This document shows, piece by piece, positions 1 to 10,291 of a DNA stretch of 64,000 nt. This DNA comes from Pseudofrankia coriaricola. Lineage in GTDB: Bacteria > Actinomycetota > Actinomycetes > Frankiales > Frankiaceae. The stretch covers positions 42,402 through 106,401 of the forward strand of contig NZ_MBLO01000271.1 in the NCBI RefSeq assembly GCF_001854805.1. The letters run 5' to 3'. The notes beneath the pieces are model-generated. The model worked only from the letters and a program-made list of their open reading frames with translations. It was not told the DNA's origin and did no database searches. A program made the translations under genes and the position numbers. Within the stretch, counting starts at the first letter, position 1, and every line of letters starts with the position of its first letter.

Positions 1-1098
1 GGTGCCATGCGCCTCGATCATGCCGACGGCGCCGGGCTCGCGCGGGTTGAGACCGGCCGCGCGCCAGGCCCGCTCGACGGCCACCTGCTGTCCGGCCGGA
101 TCCGGGCTGACCAGCCCGCCGCCACGGCCGTCGCTGGACACGCCGGTCCCGCGGATCACGGCGTAGACCCGGTCGCCGTCGCGTTCGGCGTCGGCCAGCC
201 GTCTGAGGACGACGACGCCCGTTCCCTCGCCGATCAGGGTGCCGTCCGCGCCACGGTCGAACGGCCGGATCCGCTGCGCCCTCGACAGTGCCCGTAGCTG
301 CGTGAACACGCTCCACAGGGTGATGTCGTGGCAGTGGTGGACCCCGCCGGCCAGCACCGTGTCGCAGCGGCCCGAGGCCAGCTCGCTGACGGCGCAGTCC
401 ACGGCGACCAGTGACGACGCGCAGGCGGCGTCGACGGTGAACGCCGGTCCGCCGAGATCGAGCCGGTTCGCGATCCGGGCCGCGGTCAGGTTCGGCACGA
501 TGCCCATCGCCGCGTCCGGCGCCTCCGGCCCGAGCTGGTCGGTGAACGCGGCGCGGACCTGGTCGAGGTCGTCCGGGCCGAGCGCCGGCAGCAGCGTCCC
601 GAGGGTGTGGACCAGCTGGTGGGCCGTGCGCAGCCGCTGGTCGAGGCGGGCCATGCCCGCGCCGATGTAGCCGCCGCGGCCGAGGATGACCCCGACCCGG
701 GCCGGGTCCCCCAGCCGGGACGGGCCGCCGGCGTCGTCGATCGCGGCCGCCGCGACGCGCAGCGCGAGAAGCTGGTCGGGTTCGATGCTTCGCACGTCGC
801 TCGGCGCGATACCGAAGCGCAGCGGGTCGGCGTAGGCGAACTCGTCGACGAACCCGCCGCGCCGGCAGTAGATCCGGTCGGCGCGGGCCGGCCCCGACGC
901 GCCCCGCGGGTCGTAGAACGCCGGGTCCCAGCGGCCCGGCGGGACCTCGGCGATGGCGTCGTTGCCGTCGACCAGGTTCCGCCAGTACGTCTCCAGGTCG
1001 GGCGCGCCCGGCAGGAGCACCGCCATGCCGACGATGGCGACCGGCGGCGGCCGCCAGTCCGAGGGAGAAGAGGAGTCCGGGGCGGAGGAGGTGGGCAT
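1..1098 (-). CDS. Ketosynthase-domain protein, N-terminal part (runs off window)
   Basis: Minus-strand frame open from an ATG at 1098 to the window edge (366 codons, no stop). The N-terminus enters directly into a beta-ketoacyl synthase domain (PPVAIVGMAVLLPGAPD). The active-site Cys is present in DAACASSL at about residue 226, and the visible part ends in the first catalytic-His motif EAHGT. The wording of the KS matches the one in the preceding gene. The ATG lies only 3 nt after the stop of the upstream synthase, so the two are almost certainly translationally coupled and act in one complex. In PUFA-type secondary-lipid synthases the second subunit (PfaC-like) begins with a KS followed by chain-length-factor and dehydratase domains. 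Whether that holds here cannot be seen, because the rest lies outside the window. Confidence 0.9.
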   Translation of the reverse strand, partial: MPTSSAPDSSSPSDWRPPPVAIVGMAVLLPGAPDLETYWRNLVDGNDAIAEVPPGRWDPAFYDPRGASGPARADRIYCRRGGFVDEFAYADPLRFGIAPSDVRSIEPDQLLALRVAAAAIDDAGGPSRLGDPARVGVILGRGGYIGAGMARLDQRLRTAHQLVHTLGTLLPALGPDDLDQVRAAFTDQLGPEAPDAAMGIVPNLTAARIANRLDLGGPAFTVDAACASSLVAVDCAVSELASGRCDTVLAGGVHHCHDITLWSVFTQLRALSRAQRIRPFDRGADGTLIGEGTGVVVLRRLADAERDGDRVYAVIRGTGVSSDGRGGGLVSPDPAGQQVAVERAWRAAGLNPREPGAVGMIEAHGT

Positions 1099-1101
1099 CG
1101 C

Positions 1102-4100
1102 CTACCAGCCAGACGCGGTGTAGACGACACCATGGATGTCCCGCGGGCCCCAGGCGAGCTCGCGCAGCAGGCACCGGTGGCCTTCCTCCGGGTCGATCAG
1201 GTCGACCCCGCGCCGGGCGAAGTCCCGTTCGAGGTCGGCGCTGACCATGCCGGGGTGGCTCGCGTCCGGCGCCCAGGGGCCCCAGTGGACCGTGAGCGCC
1301 CGCGACCCGGTCCGCCGTGCCCAGGCCGCGCCGAGGGTCTCCAGGGCGTCGTTCGCCGCGGCGTAGTCGCTCTGGCCCCGGCTGCCCATGACGCCGGCGA
1401 TGCTGCCGAAGAACGCCAGGGTGCGTGGCGGGACGGGCAGTTCGTCGAACGCCGCCAGCAGCGCCCGCGCCCCGGCCACCTTCGTGTCGAACACCCGGCG
1501 GAACGACTCCGGTTCCTTGTCCGCCACCAGACGGTCCTCGATCACCCCGGCGGAGTACACGACGGCGTCGATCCGGCCGTGGTGGGCGAACACCTGCTTG
1601 ACGAACCGGTGGACCGCCTCGGTGTCGAGCACGTCGAGCTGGTGGTAGCGGGCGTCGCCGCCCCGGGCCGCGACGGTGGCCAGCGTCGCCCGGATCTCCC
1701 GCTGTGCCAGGACCTGCGCGACCGCGCGGCTGGCCTCTTTCGCGGACCGGTGCCCGAGCTCCCGGACGGCGTCGAGCAGGGCGGCCCGGTCAGTCGCGGC
1801 GGCGAGCCGGGGGTCCTCCTCGCTCACCGGCTCGGGGGTGCGCCCGGCCAGCTCCAGGTGACAGCCGGCGGCACCCGCGAGCAGGGCGGTGAACCCCGCC
1901 GTGATCCCGCGGGCCCCGCCGACCAGGACGACCACGGCGTCGCGGTCCAGGCCGAGCGCCGTGGCCTCGGCGGTGCCGTCGTCGGCCGGCCCCGCCCCGG
2001 CCGTCGCGAGCGCTCCGGCGGACACCGCCGTCAGCTCCTCGGCCAGGCGCGCGCCGTCGCGGTGGACAACGACCACCGGGCCGCCAGGAGGCTCACCCAG
2101 CTCGGCGGCGACGGCGTCGGTGAGGGCGGGGCCCGCGGCCGCGTCGGTCTCCACCAGTTTCACCGTGGTCGTCGGGTACTCGCGGCCGAGCGTGCGGAAC
2201 AGGCCGCGCAGGCCGGCGGCCCGCATGGCGTCAGGCGGGGTCACGGCCAACAGCCAGCGCGGGCCACCGCGCACCACGGCGCGCAGCGCGCCGAAGGCGT
2301 CCGGCAGCTCCGGCTCCCCACCGCCGTCCCCCCAGCCGGCCAGGTATACCGCGCCATCCGGGGCCGTCTGGTCGCCGTCAGCCAGCTCCTCGACCAGCTT
2401 GAAGCGCGCCTCGGCGCCGAGCTCGGCCAGCAGGTGCATGATCGGCTTCCGGCCGGGCACGTCGGCGGCGCGGCCGAACACCGTCCAGGTGGTTCCCGTC
2501 AGGTCCACCCGGCCAGGGGCGGCGGGAGACGCGGGCCGCCGGGTGAGGACGAACCGCGTCGGGCCACGGTTGCGCGCACCGCCCGCGGGCCGTGCGGGCG
2601 CGGTCAGCTCGGTGGGCGCCGCCGGCTCTGCGGGTATGGTCGGCGGTTCCGGTGAGCCGGCAGCGGTGCCGGTGTGCTCCGTGAGCCAGCCCACGATGGC
2701 GCGCACGGTGCGCAGGCGGCTGAGCTCATCGACACCGCCGGCGCCGGTGAGCGTGAAGCGGTCGACGAACTGGCCGGCGAGCTCGGTGCGCTTCAGGGAG
2801 TTGACGGACAGGTCGGTCTCGAGGTCCAGGTCGATCTCGATCATGTCGGTCGGGTAGCCGGTGCTCTCGGCGATCAGGTCGAGAACGGTGGCTGTCACGT
2901 CCCCCTGCGCGCCGGCTGGCGCGGAGGGCACCACGGCGGCGGCGGCCGCAATGGCGATGGGAGTGTCGGCTGGCGCGGCGAGCGGACCGACGGGGATGGC
3001 CGTACCTGGCCTGGCGAGCAGGTCGACCGGACCGGGCCCACCCGTCCAGCTGTGGGCGACGGACGACGCGACCAGCCCGTCGGCCGCCGGCATGCGCGCC
3101 GCCGTGGACAGTGCCGTGGCGGCGTCCCGGCCCGCGCCCAGGTAGGACAGCAGCACGTCGCGCTGCGCGGCCAGGTTGTCCCGCGAGGTCCGCAGGAACT
3201 GGCTGACCAGCGCCTCCCGGGTCGCGGGGGCGATCGTGTGGTTCGCCGCGCCGCCGGTCGACGTCTCCTGGCCGGCCGGAATCGCCTGGCCGGCCGGCGA
3301 CGGTGTGCCACCCAGAGCGGCCAGCGCGGCGGCCGGACGGCCCACCGCCGGCTCGTCCGCCGCCGCGTGGCGCGGCGTCGGGACACCGGTCAGGGACAGC
3401 GTGGTCGTCGCGGCCACGAGCGTCGGTGGGCCAGCCTGGCGCACCCGGGCAGCGGGCAGCAGGCCGCCTGGCAGCGGCTCGCCGTCCGCGCGGCAGATAC
3501 TGCGGCCGTCCACGCTCCACCGCGGCGGCGTCGGCGCCGTCGCGCCGTCACGGTCGACGGCGTCGCGGCCGTCGACCAGCCAGTCGACGGACAGCGGTAC
3601 GTCGGCGACGAGGAGCGTCGCGACCGCGTCCAGGAAGCCGGTCAGCCCACGGCGCCGGCCGTCGCAGGCCACGGCCAGGTGCGGCCGGTCACCGAGGATG
3701 GAGTCGACCAGGCCGGTCAGGACCCGGCCGGGGCCCGCCTCGACGAACACCCGCGCGCCGGCGGCGTACATCGCCTCGATCTGGTCGACGAACCGCACCG
3801 GCGCCGCCACCTGCGCGGCGAGCTCGGCCCGGACGGCGTCGCCCGCCGCGCCGACGCCGTCGGTGGCCGGGTAGGGCTCCGCCGTGCGGTTCGACCACAC
3901 CGGCAAACGCGGGTCGGACAGGGGAGCGCCCGCCAGCCGCTGTGCGAACTCCGGGCCGGCCCCGGCGATCAGCGGGCTGTGGAACGCGCAGGCGACGGGC
4001 AGCCGGATGGCACTGTGCCCGGCGTCGCGCAACAGCCGGATCATCGCCTCCACGGCCGGTGTCGCCCCGGAGATCACGACCTGGTCGGGTGCGTTGTGGT

Positions 4101-7100
4101 TGGCGACGACCACCTGCTCGGCGAGGCGCGTCTCGGCCAGCGCCGAGGCGACGACCGCCAGCGGTGCCCGCACAGCCGCCATCGCGCCCTGGTCCGGCGG
4201 CTCGGTGCCACCGGCGGACGCCTGGGACGCGACACCGGTGACGGCCCGGACGATCGCCTCGCCCCGGGCGGCGGACAGGTCGAGCAGGGTTTCGGGATCG
4301 TAGGCGCCCGCGGCGCACAGCGCGACCAGCTCGCCATAGCTGTGGCCGGCGGTCATGTCCGGCGCGAGGCCCAGCCGGGACAGCAGATGGTAGACGCCGA
4401 GACCCGCGATCCCGAGCGCCGGCTGCGCGACCCGGGTGTCCCGCAGCCGCTCCTCGGCCGACCCGGCGCCACCCGGCGACAATCCCGGCGGCCCGTCGAA
4501 CGTCGACGGCGGGAAGATGGCGTCCCGCCACGGCTCACCGAGCCGCAGGTAGTCCCGGAGCTCCGGGAACGCGACGAACAGCTCGGCCAGCATGCCCGGC
4601 CGTTGGCTGCCCTGCCCGGGGAACAGCACGGCTACCGCGCCCGCGCCGCCCGGGACACCCCCGCCGCCCACGCCGTCAGGGGCACCCGGAGAGGGGCCGC
4701 CGACGGCGAACAGCCCCGCCCGCGGGTCCGACTCGCCGCGGGCCGCCCGTTCCAGCAGGTGGGCGAGGTCGTCCAGGTCCCGCGCGACGACCGCGATCCG
4801 GACGAGCCCTCGCCGCGGCCGCGCCCGGCGGGTGGCCGTGGCGGCCAGGTCGCGCAGCGGCCACGGCCGCCCGCCGGCGTCGTTCGCGACCAGCAGCCGC
4901 CGCAGCTCGGCGACCCCGGCGAGGGCAGCCGCCTGGTCGGCGCCGCGGAACACGAACAGCTCCGCCGGCCACTGGTCGAGGGCGTGGCGGGCGTCGACCG
5001 CGCCGGCGTGACCGGCGAGGACGGCGTGGTAGTTCGCCCCGCCGAAACCGAAGGCGCTGACCCCGGCCACCCGTTCGGCGACGGGCCGCGTCCACGGCCG
5101 CGCCGTGCCCGCGAGGACGAACGGGCTGTCGTCCGGCTCCCAGGCCGGGTTGGGTGTCTCGACGTGCAGGGTCGGCGGCAGGACTCCGTGGTGCAGCGCC
5201 AGCGACGTCTTGACCAGGGCCGCGAGACCGGCGGCGGTCTTTGTATGGCCGATCTGGGACTTGACCGACCCCAGCGCGCAGGTGCCCGGCCGGGCACCCG
5301 CCTCGGTGAACACCCTGGTGAGGGTCGTGAGCTCGGCGCGGTCGCCGACGACCGTGCCGGTGCCGTGCGCCTCGACGAGCCCCACGTCGGCCGGCGAGAG
5401 GCCGGCGTTGTGGTAGGCGCGCTCAAGCGCGAGCTGCTGGCCCTCCGGCCGGGGGGCGGTCAGGCCGAGGGACCGGCCGTCGCTGGCCGCACCCAGGCCC
5501 TTGACCACCGCGTAGACGCGGTCGCCGTCACGTTCGGCGTCGGCGAGCCGCTTCAGGACGACGCAGGCGACGCCCTCGCCGAGGGTGGTCCCGTCGGCGT
5601 CGGCGGCGAAGGGCCTGGCCCGGCCGGTCGGGGACAGCGCGCCGACGGAGGAGAACAGCAGATAGTCGAGCACGCCGTTGTGCAGGTCCGCGCCACCGCA
5701 GATCATCACGTCCGCGCCGCCGAACCGAAGCTCCTTGCAGGCCATGTCCAGTGCGGCCAGCGACGAGGCGCAGGCGGCGTCCACGACGTAGGCCGGGCCG
5801 CCCAGGTCGAGCCGGTTGGAGATCCGGCTCGCGACGATGTTGCCGAGGATGCCCGTGAACGTCTCCGCCGTGATGCGGGGCAGCACGTCCCGCAGCTCCG
5901 GTGGAACCTCGCCGTAGTACGCCGGCAGCAGCGCGCGCAGGGTGATCGCGGCGGACAGGTCGCTGTTGGGCTCGGTGCCGAACACCACGCCCGTGCGGAT
6001 GTGGTTGACGCGGTCGGGATCGAGACCGGCGTCGTCGAGCGCGCGCCGGGCGGTTTCCAGGGCCAGCGCCTGGACCGGCTCGATGCTCGCCAGCGACGCC
6101 GGCGGGATGCCGTAGCGCAACGGGTCGAAGGGGATCCGGGGCAGGAACCCGCCCCATTTCGAGCGGGTCTTCTCCCCACTCGGGCCGCCGTCATGGTCGG
6201 CGTCGGTGTCGAGGTAGACCTCGGGGTCCCACCGTTCGGGTGGCACGAGCGAGACCGCGTCCTTGCCGGACACGACGTTGGCCCAGTAGGTCGCCAGATC
6301 GGCGGCACCTGGCAGCACGCAGGCCATGCCGACGACGGCGATGTCCAGGGGCGCCGTCTGGGATGCCCGGGAGGCGGCCGCCGGGCCATGCCCGTCCCAC
6401 AGCCACTCGGCCTGGTCGCGCAGGAACCGGCGGGCGCCCGAGGTGACGTCGTCGTGCAGGTGGTGGATGGTGGTGGCGGCGGACCGCAGCACGGCGACCT
6501 GCCCCGCCATGAACAGGCCCTCGGCGCGCTGCCGCTCGCCGTCGACCGCGGCCAGCTCGTCGCCGTGCCGCTCCAGGCCCTTGCTGGCCACCCGCAGCCG
6601 GCCGACGTTGAGCCGCTCCAACGCCTCCCAGGCCTGCTGGTCCGGCACACCCCGCGCGCGTAGCTCGTCGCGGGCGGCGTGGAACCGGTCGACGAACGGG
6701 CTCGTCACACAGCGGGTGGCATGGCCCGGCCCGGTCCGCAGCAGGGCCGTGCCCCGCGCGGCCACCACCTGCCGTTGGAACTCGTCCTGGATGGCGCCGA
6801 GCTCCACGGCCTCCCGGGTGAACAGGTAGGCGGTGCCCATCAGCACGCCGACGCCGACGCCGCGGGCGGCCACCGGGCTCGCCATCGCCGCCACCATGGA
6901 CGCCGAGCGGGCGTCGTGCACCCCGCCCGCGAACAGGACCTGCAGGCCCAGGCCGGTCTGGGCCCGCGGCCCGGAACCGGCGGTCCTGGCGCCCGGCGAT
7001 GTCCTGTCGAGGTAGTCGAGCAGGACGTCGAGCTGTGCCTCCCAGAGCGGGAAGCTCGCGCGCGGGCCGACGTGGCCGCCGCACTCGGAGCCCTCGAAGA

Positions 7101-8505
7101 CGAAGCGCCGGCAGCCCGCGTCGAGGAACTGCCGCAGCAGCGTCGGCGACGGCACGTGCAGAAAGGTCGGGATGCCGATCGCCTCAAGGTCGGCCGCCTG
7201 GGAGGGCCGGCCGCCGGCGACGATGACACAGGACGGCCGGATCTCGCGTACCACCTCCAGCTGGGAGGCGCGCAGATCCTCAGGGGCGAAGCCGAGCAGG
7301 CCGACCCCCCAGGGGCGCTCGCCGAGCAGGTCCCGGGTCTCGAGCAGCAGCCGGCGGGACTGCTCCGCGTCCGCCAGCGCCAGCGCCAGGAACGGCAGCG
7401 CGCCGTCGACGGCGACGCGGCGCGCGAACCCGGCCTGGTCGCTCACCCGGGTCATCGGCCCCTGCGCGACCGGCCGGGTCGTTCCCCAGGAGGCGCACAG
7501 CGGCGAGTCCGTCGCCAGCACGGACTCGGCGGCCGCGAGTTCCGCCGAGCCCGTGCTGGCGCGCAGGGCGGCGCGGATCGCCTGGACGGCCCGCGCGGTG
7601 GTCCCGAACCGGTTGGCGAACAGCTGGGCGAGGAAGGCATCCTGCCCCACCGGCAACAGCTGGCGACCAGGGTCCTGGCCGCCGAGCCGGGCGGCGACCG
7701 CCTCGGCCGGCCAGTCCTCGGCGTTGCCGCTCGCCCGCCGGCCGGCGGGCGACTGGTAGACCCGGTAGCCGGCCGCGACGACCGTCTCCGTGCCGTCCAT
7801 GCGGCGCAGCGCGCTGCCGACCGGCTCGGTCACCGTGGCCTCGCGCAGCAGGCTGAGCTGGGTGTCCAGCACGATCCCGGCCGCACCGCCGACCACCGCC
7901 GCGACCGCCGTGCGCACGCCCATCCCGCCCCAGCACCAGACGGGCAGGGCCGCCCCCTCGTCCCCGAGCAGCTCCCGCTCCTCGAGCACCTGCTGCAGCA
8001 GGACGAAGGAGCTGAGCTCGCCGACCCGGCCGCCGGCCTCGTTACCCCGGGCCAGCAGGCCGTCGGCACCGGCGGCCACCGCCGCCACCGCCTCGCGCAC
8101 GCTCGTGACCTCGGCCAGGACGCGGGCATCGGGCAGCGCGTCCAGCAGCCGCTGGCTGGCGGCGTCGGCCAGAGCGCTGCCGGCCACCAGCAGGGTGTCG
8201 ATCCGGTCGCGGTGCCGCGCCAGCTCGTCCGTGTCCACCGCGTCCAGCCGGGAGACCCACACGCCGAACGACGACTCGGTCAGTCGAGCGGTCAATCGCA
8301 GCGCCCGGGTCGCGCCGGCCGGGTCGGATCCCAGATCCAGCACGCCCAGCGCTCCGGCGCCGCTGACCGCCGCGGCCAGCCTGGGGTCCGGTTCTCCGAG
8401 CGGGCTTACCCCGATGACCTGGTCCCGTCTCCCGACGTCGCGGCGTCGCGCGTCTGTCACCCCGCGGCCGCCGACAACCGGGCTCCGCGTAGCACTGTGC
8501 TTCAC
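1102..8505 (-). CDS. Secondary-lipid/polyketide synthase: FMN-FMN-KS-AT-ACP-KR
   Basis: A 2467-aa multidomain synthase. Residues ~28-300 and ~340-690 are two nitronate-monooxygenase/PfaD-like FMN barrels; the second carries GSECGGHVGPRASFPLW. Then follow KS (~715-1165, Cys912 in DAACASSL, EAHGTG, GHTKTAAG), AT (~1290-1610, Ser~1389 in GHSYGE), one ACP (~1865-1945, TDLSVNSLKR, phosphopantetheine Ser ~1903) and a C-terminal KR (GGARGI; SIAGVMGSRGQSDYAAAND). The ACP and KS resemble PfaA of PUFA/secondary-lipid synthases rather than modular PKSs. PfaD is normally a separate enoyl reductase acting in trans, so the N-terminal fusion and its duplication are notable. PfaA usually has several ACPs; only one is visible here. 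The GTG start at 8505 is preceded by GGAAG at 6-nt spacing. The product is probably a reduced or hydroxylated long-chain lipid (inference). Confidence 0.9.
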   Translation of the reverse strand: MKHSATRSPVVGGRGVTDARRRDVGRRDQVIGVSPLGEPDPRLAAAVSGAGALGVLDLGSDPAGATRALRLTARLTESSFGVWVSRLDAVDTDELARHRDRIDTLLVAGSALADAASQRLLDALPDARVLAEVTSVREAVAAVAAGADGLLARGNEAGGRVGELSSFVLLQQVLEERELLGDEGAALPVWCWGGMGVRTAVAAVVGGAAGIVLDTQLSLLREATVTEPVGSALRRMDGTETVVAAGYRVYQSPAGRRASGNAEDWPAEAVAARLGGQDPGRQLLPVGQDAFLAQLFANRFGTTARAVQAIRAALRASTGSAELAAAESVLATDSPLCASWGTTRPVAQGPMTRVSDQAGFARRVAVDGALPFLALALADAEQSRRLLLETRDLLGERPWGVGLLGFAPEDLRASQLEVVREIRPSCVIVAGGRPSQAADLEAIGIPTFLHVPSPTLLRQFLDAGCRRFVFEGSECGGHVGPRASFPLWEAQLDVLLDYLDRTSPGARTAGSGPRAQTGLGLQVLFAGGVHDARSASMVAAMASPVAARGVGVGVLMGTAYLFTREAVELGAIQDEFQRQVVAARGTALLRTGPGHATRCVTSPFVDRFHAARDELRARGVPDQQAWEALERLNVGRLRVASKGLERHGDELAAVDGERQRAEGLFMAGQVAVLRSAATTIHHLHDDVTSGARRFLRDQAEWLWDGHGPAAASRASQTAPLDIAVVGMACVLPGAADLATYWANVVSGKDAVSLVPPERWDPEVYLDTDADHDGGPSGEKTRSKWGGFLPRIPFDPLRYGIPPASLASIEPVQALALETARRALDDAGLDPDRVNHIRTGVVFGTEPNSDLSAAITLRALLPAYYGEVPPELRDVLPRITAETFTGILGNIVASRISNRLDLGGPAYVVDAACASSLAALDMACKELRFGGADVMICGGADLHNGVLDYLLFSSVGALSPTGRARPFAADADGTTLGEGVACVVLKRLADAERDGDRVYAVVKGLGAASDGRSLGLTAPRPEGQQLALERAYHNAGLSPADVGLVEAHGTGTVVGDRAELTTLTRVFTEAGARPGTCALGSVKSQIGHTKTAAGLAALVKTSLALHHGVLPPTLHVETPNPAWEPDDSPFVLAGTARPWTRPVAERVAGVSAFGFGGANYHAVLAGHAGAVDARHALDQWPAELFVFRGADQAAALAGVAELRRLLVANDAGGRPWPLRDLAATATRRARPRRGLVRIAVVARDLDDLAHLLERAARGESDPRAGLFAVGGPSPGAPDGVGGGGVPGGAGAVAVLFPGQGSQRPGMLAELFVAFPELRDYLRLGEPWRDAIFPPSTFDGPPGLSPGGAGSAEERLRDTRVAQPALGIAGLGVYHLLSRLGLAPDMTAGHSYGELVALCAAGAYDPETLLDLSAARGEAIVRAVTGVASQASAGGTEPPDQGAMAAVRAPLAVVASALAETRLAEQVVVANHNAPDQVVISGATPAVEAMIRLLRDAGHSAIRLPVACAFHSPLIAGAGPEFAQRLAGAPLSDPRLPVWSNRTAEPYPATDGVGAAGDAVRAELAAQVAAPVRFVDQIEAMYAAGARVFVEAGPGRVLTGLVDSILGDRPHLAVACDGRRRGLTGFLDAVATLLVADVPLSVDWLVDGRDAVDRDGATAPTPPRWSVDGRSICRADGEPLPGGLLPAARVRQAGPPTLVAATTTLSLTGVPTPRHAAADEPAVGRPAAALAALGGTPSPAGQAIPAGQETSTGGAANHTIAPATREALVSQFLRTSRDNLAAQRDVLLSYLGAGRDAATALSTAARMPAADGLVASSVAHSWTGGPGPVDLLARPGTAIPVGPLAAPADTPIAIAAAAAVVPSAPAGAQGDVTATVLDLIAESTGYPTDMIEIDLDLETDLSVNSLKRTELAGQFVDRFTLTGAGGVDELSRLRTVRAIVGWLTEHTGTAAGSPEPPTIPAEPAAPTELTAPARPAGGARNRGPTRFVLTRRPASPAAPGRVDLTGTTWTVFGRAADVPGRKPIMHLLAELGAEARFKLVEELADGDQTAPDGAVYLAGWGDGGGEPELPDAFGALRAVVRGGPRWLLAVTPPDAMRAAGLRGLFRTLGREYPTTTVKLVETDAAAGPALTDAVAAELGEPPGGPVVVVHRDGARLAEELTAVSAGALATAGAGPADDGTAEATALGLDRDAVVVLVGGARGITAGFTALLAGAAGCHLELAGRTPEPVSEEDPRLAAATDRAALLDAVRELGHRSAKEASRAVAQVLAQREIRATLATVAARGGDARYHQLDVLDTEAVHRFVKQVFAHHGRIDAVVYSAGVIEDRLVADKEPESFRRVFDTKVAGARALLAAFDELPVPPRTLAFFGSIAGVMGSRGQSDYAAANDALETLGAAWARRTGSRALTVHWGPWAPDASHPGMVSADLERDFARRGVDLIDPEEGHRCLLRELAWGPRDIHGVVYTASGW

Positions 8506-8723
8506 AGATCACTTCCAGAGGTGTCCATGGGGCCGGCGATGCCGGCCAGGGAGTGGGTGATGCGTCGCCGGCCCGGCGGCCGAGGGGCTTTCGGCTGGGC
8601 GGACCGGCGACGAGAGGGCGCCGGCAAGGGGGCGGAGGGGCCGTGACATGCGACCGGCGTCGGGCAGCGAGTCCGGCGGTGCTCGCCACCTACGTATCCA
8701 GCGAATGAGCTTGGTTTTCCGTT

Positions 8724-8770
8724 TTTTGGCGAACGCCATCTCAGATGATGCTTTTGGCGAACGCCATCTC
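8724..8770. promoter_or_regulatory. Two direct copies of a palindrome, TGGCGAACGCCA
   Basis: A 19-bp sequence (TTTTGGCGAACGCCATCTC) occurs at 8724-8742 and again, identically, at 8752-8770. Each copy contains the inverted repeat TGGCG-AA-CGCCA (8727-8738 and 8755-8766). Copies are 28 bp apart, close to but not an exact number of helical turns. They lie about 220 bp upstream of the GTG of the minus-strand lipid synthase, with no intact gene in between. The arrangement fits a tandem dimer-binding operator for that operon, but the regulator is not identifiable. Confidence 0.6.
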
Positions 8771-9686
8771 GAGTACGGACTTCTTGACCGTGCGGACCGC
8801 CGCCGGCCTCCCGTCGCCGGATGGGCGGTGAGCGGTCCGCCGTATGATCCCGTGTCACGCGCCAGCCAACGTCGTCCGGCTCCCGACCAGGCCATTTCCC
8901 AGCGCGATCCGCGTGGACCGGCGGCCTACCTCCAATCCTTTGTCCAGCGTCTCCGCTTTCATACAGCACGGGCGCGGCACACGCATTCGAATGGCGCGGC
9001 CGGCAGGACCGGGCGCAAGGTGCTCCGTCAACACGATGACAGCCGCACTTTGACACGGTCCAACGAGCGTCAACCGGCCGCGCCTAACTGGCCTGCGGCC
9101 GTGGCTGCGGTCAACGACACGCCCGCGGGTGCGCGAGCATGCCTGGCTGCGACGCGGCCGGGAACCACAAAGTTCGTCAGCGAATAGGCGTCAGCCCGCG
9201 AGGCGGCGCATCAGCGCGTGCCGCCTCACAACGCCGGCGTGCGCATGAAGGAGACGACGGGCCGAACCAGTTCGCGGTCGAACGAAAGAGGCCGTCGATA
9301 TCCACTGTGCAGGAACAGCTTGCACGCATCATCTTGGGTGTGGTAATGCCGCCTGTCTCGCCGTCGACAGGCGAACATGAACGGCCACCGCCGGCAGGCG
9401 CCTTCAACGGCGCCCCAGGCGGTCAGGGCACCGTGGGTCCCGCGTCCCCGCACCGGCTCCCGCCACCCCGCCCACCGGGCGACGCCCGGCCCCTCGATGC
9501 GAGAGCTGCCGGAGCAACCAGGCCCGAGGGGTCGGAAATATGCAGATGTTTAGCGTTCGACAAAAAGACGAATCACCTGGAACCGTCGCCCGCGGCCGCG
9601 TTGGCCATACCCAGCAAGTACCCCTCTCGGCCATCCATCCGCCGTTGACGAGGACAGACAGTAAACGACGGGACACATCTGCGCAA

Positions 9687-9698
9687 GTGAGCACTTAC
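9687..9698. promoter_or_regulatory. TetR-type palindrome GTGAGCACTTAC
   Basis: GTGAG-CA-CTTAC, an inverted repeat with one mismatch, sits 13 bp before an ATG at 9711. It is one base different from the perfect copy at 10292. Such GTGAG/CTCAC palindromes are typical of TetR-family operators in front of lipid-metabolism genes in actinobacteria. No intact gene follows, so it may be a relic. Confidence 0.4.
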
Positions 9699-10291
9699 TG
9701 ATGAGGAGCGATGAGTAAGGGGCGGCTACACGCACCGTCGCCACCACGGATGATTACGTCCCGAGGTCACCCGACTACGCACGATCGTCGCTCCGTGTTA
9801 CCGCCGCCCGCTGAGGCTCCCTTGAGCCCACGCCAGGCGGTCGAACCACCTGGCATGCCTCCACATGGCCACAACCCACTCGGCGCGCCTTGGCACGCCC
9901 ACAGCCCCCGGCCGTTCGCCGCCAGCGCGGCGGCGCTGAACCATAGTCGACATTCGATCTCGCGGAACACCCAGGCCGCCCTCCAGATCCAGATGGGCCA
10001 CCACCTGCAGCGCTTCGCGCGGACCAGCGGCGCGGCCACGGCCGGGCCCGGTCGCGACGATCAGCGGGAACCCCGATGGCGCATGCGCGGCAGCTCTCGG
10101 GCGGCCCGCTCCGCGACGCGCCACGCTCGGCTCGCATCGCCGGATCTCGGGCAGGCGCCCGCGAGCGAGGCCCGGGAGCGGGTCCGCCCCAGGGAGCCGC
10201 GCCAAGCACCTCCACTTCGGACAAATCGAGTCACAGATGTCGCGAATCATCTACTGCGCGTCACGGCGACGAACACCATCCATCTAGATGA

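Noticed and set aside
607..2655. A 682-codon plus-strand frame
   Set aside because: Antisense to the KS protein and the KR end of the synthase; no domain.
2674..6663. A 1329-codon open frame on the plus strand
   Set aside because: It is antisense to the well-supported lipid synthase, with Arg/Gly/Asp-rich low-motif sequence; a shadow of GC-rich codon use.
6679..8646. A 655-codon plus-strand frame
   Set aside because: Antisense to the FMN domains of the synthase; no recognisable motif.
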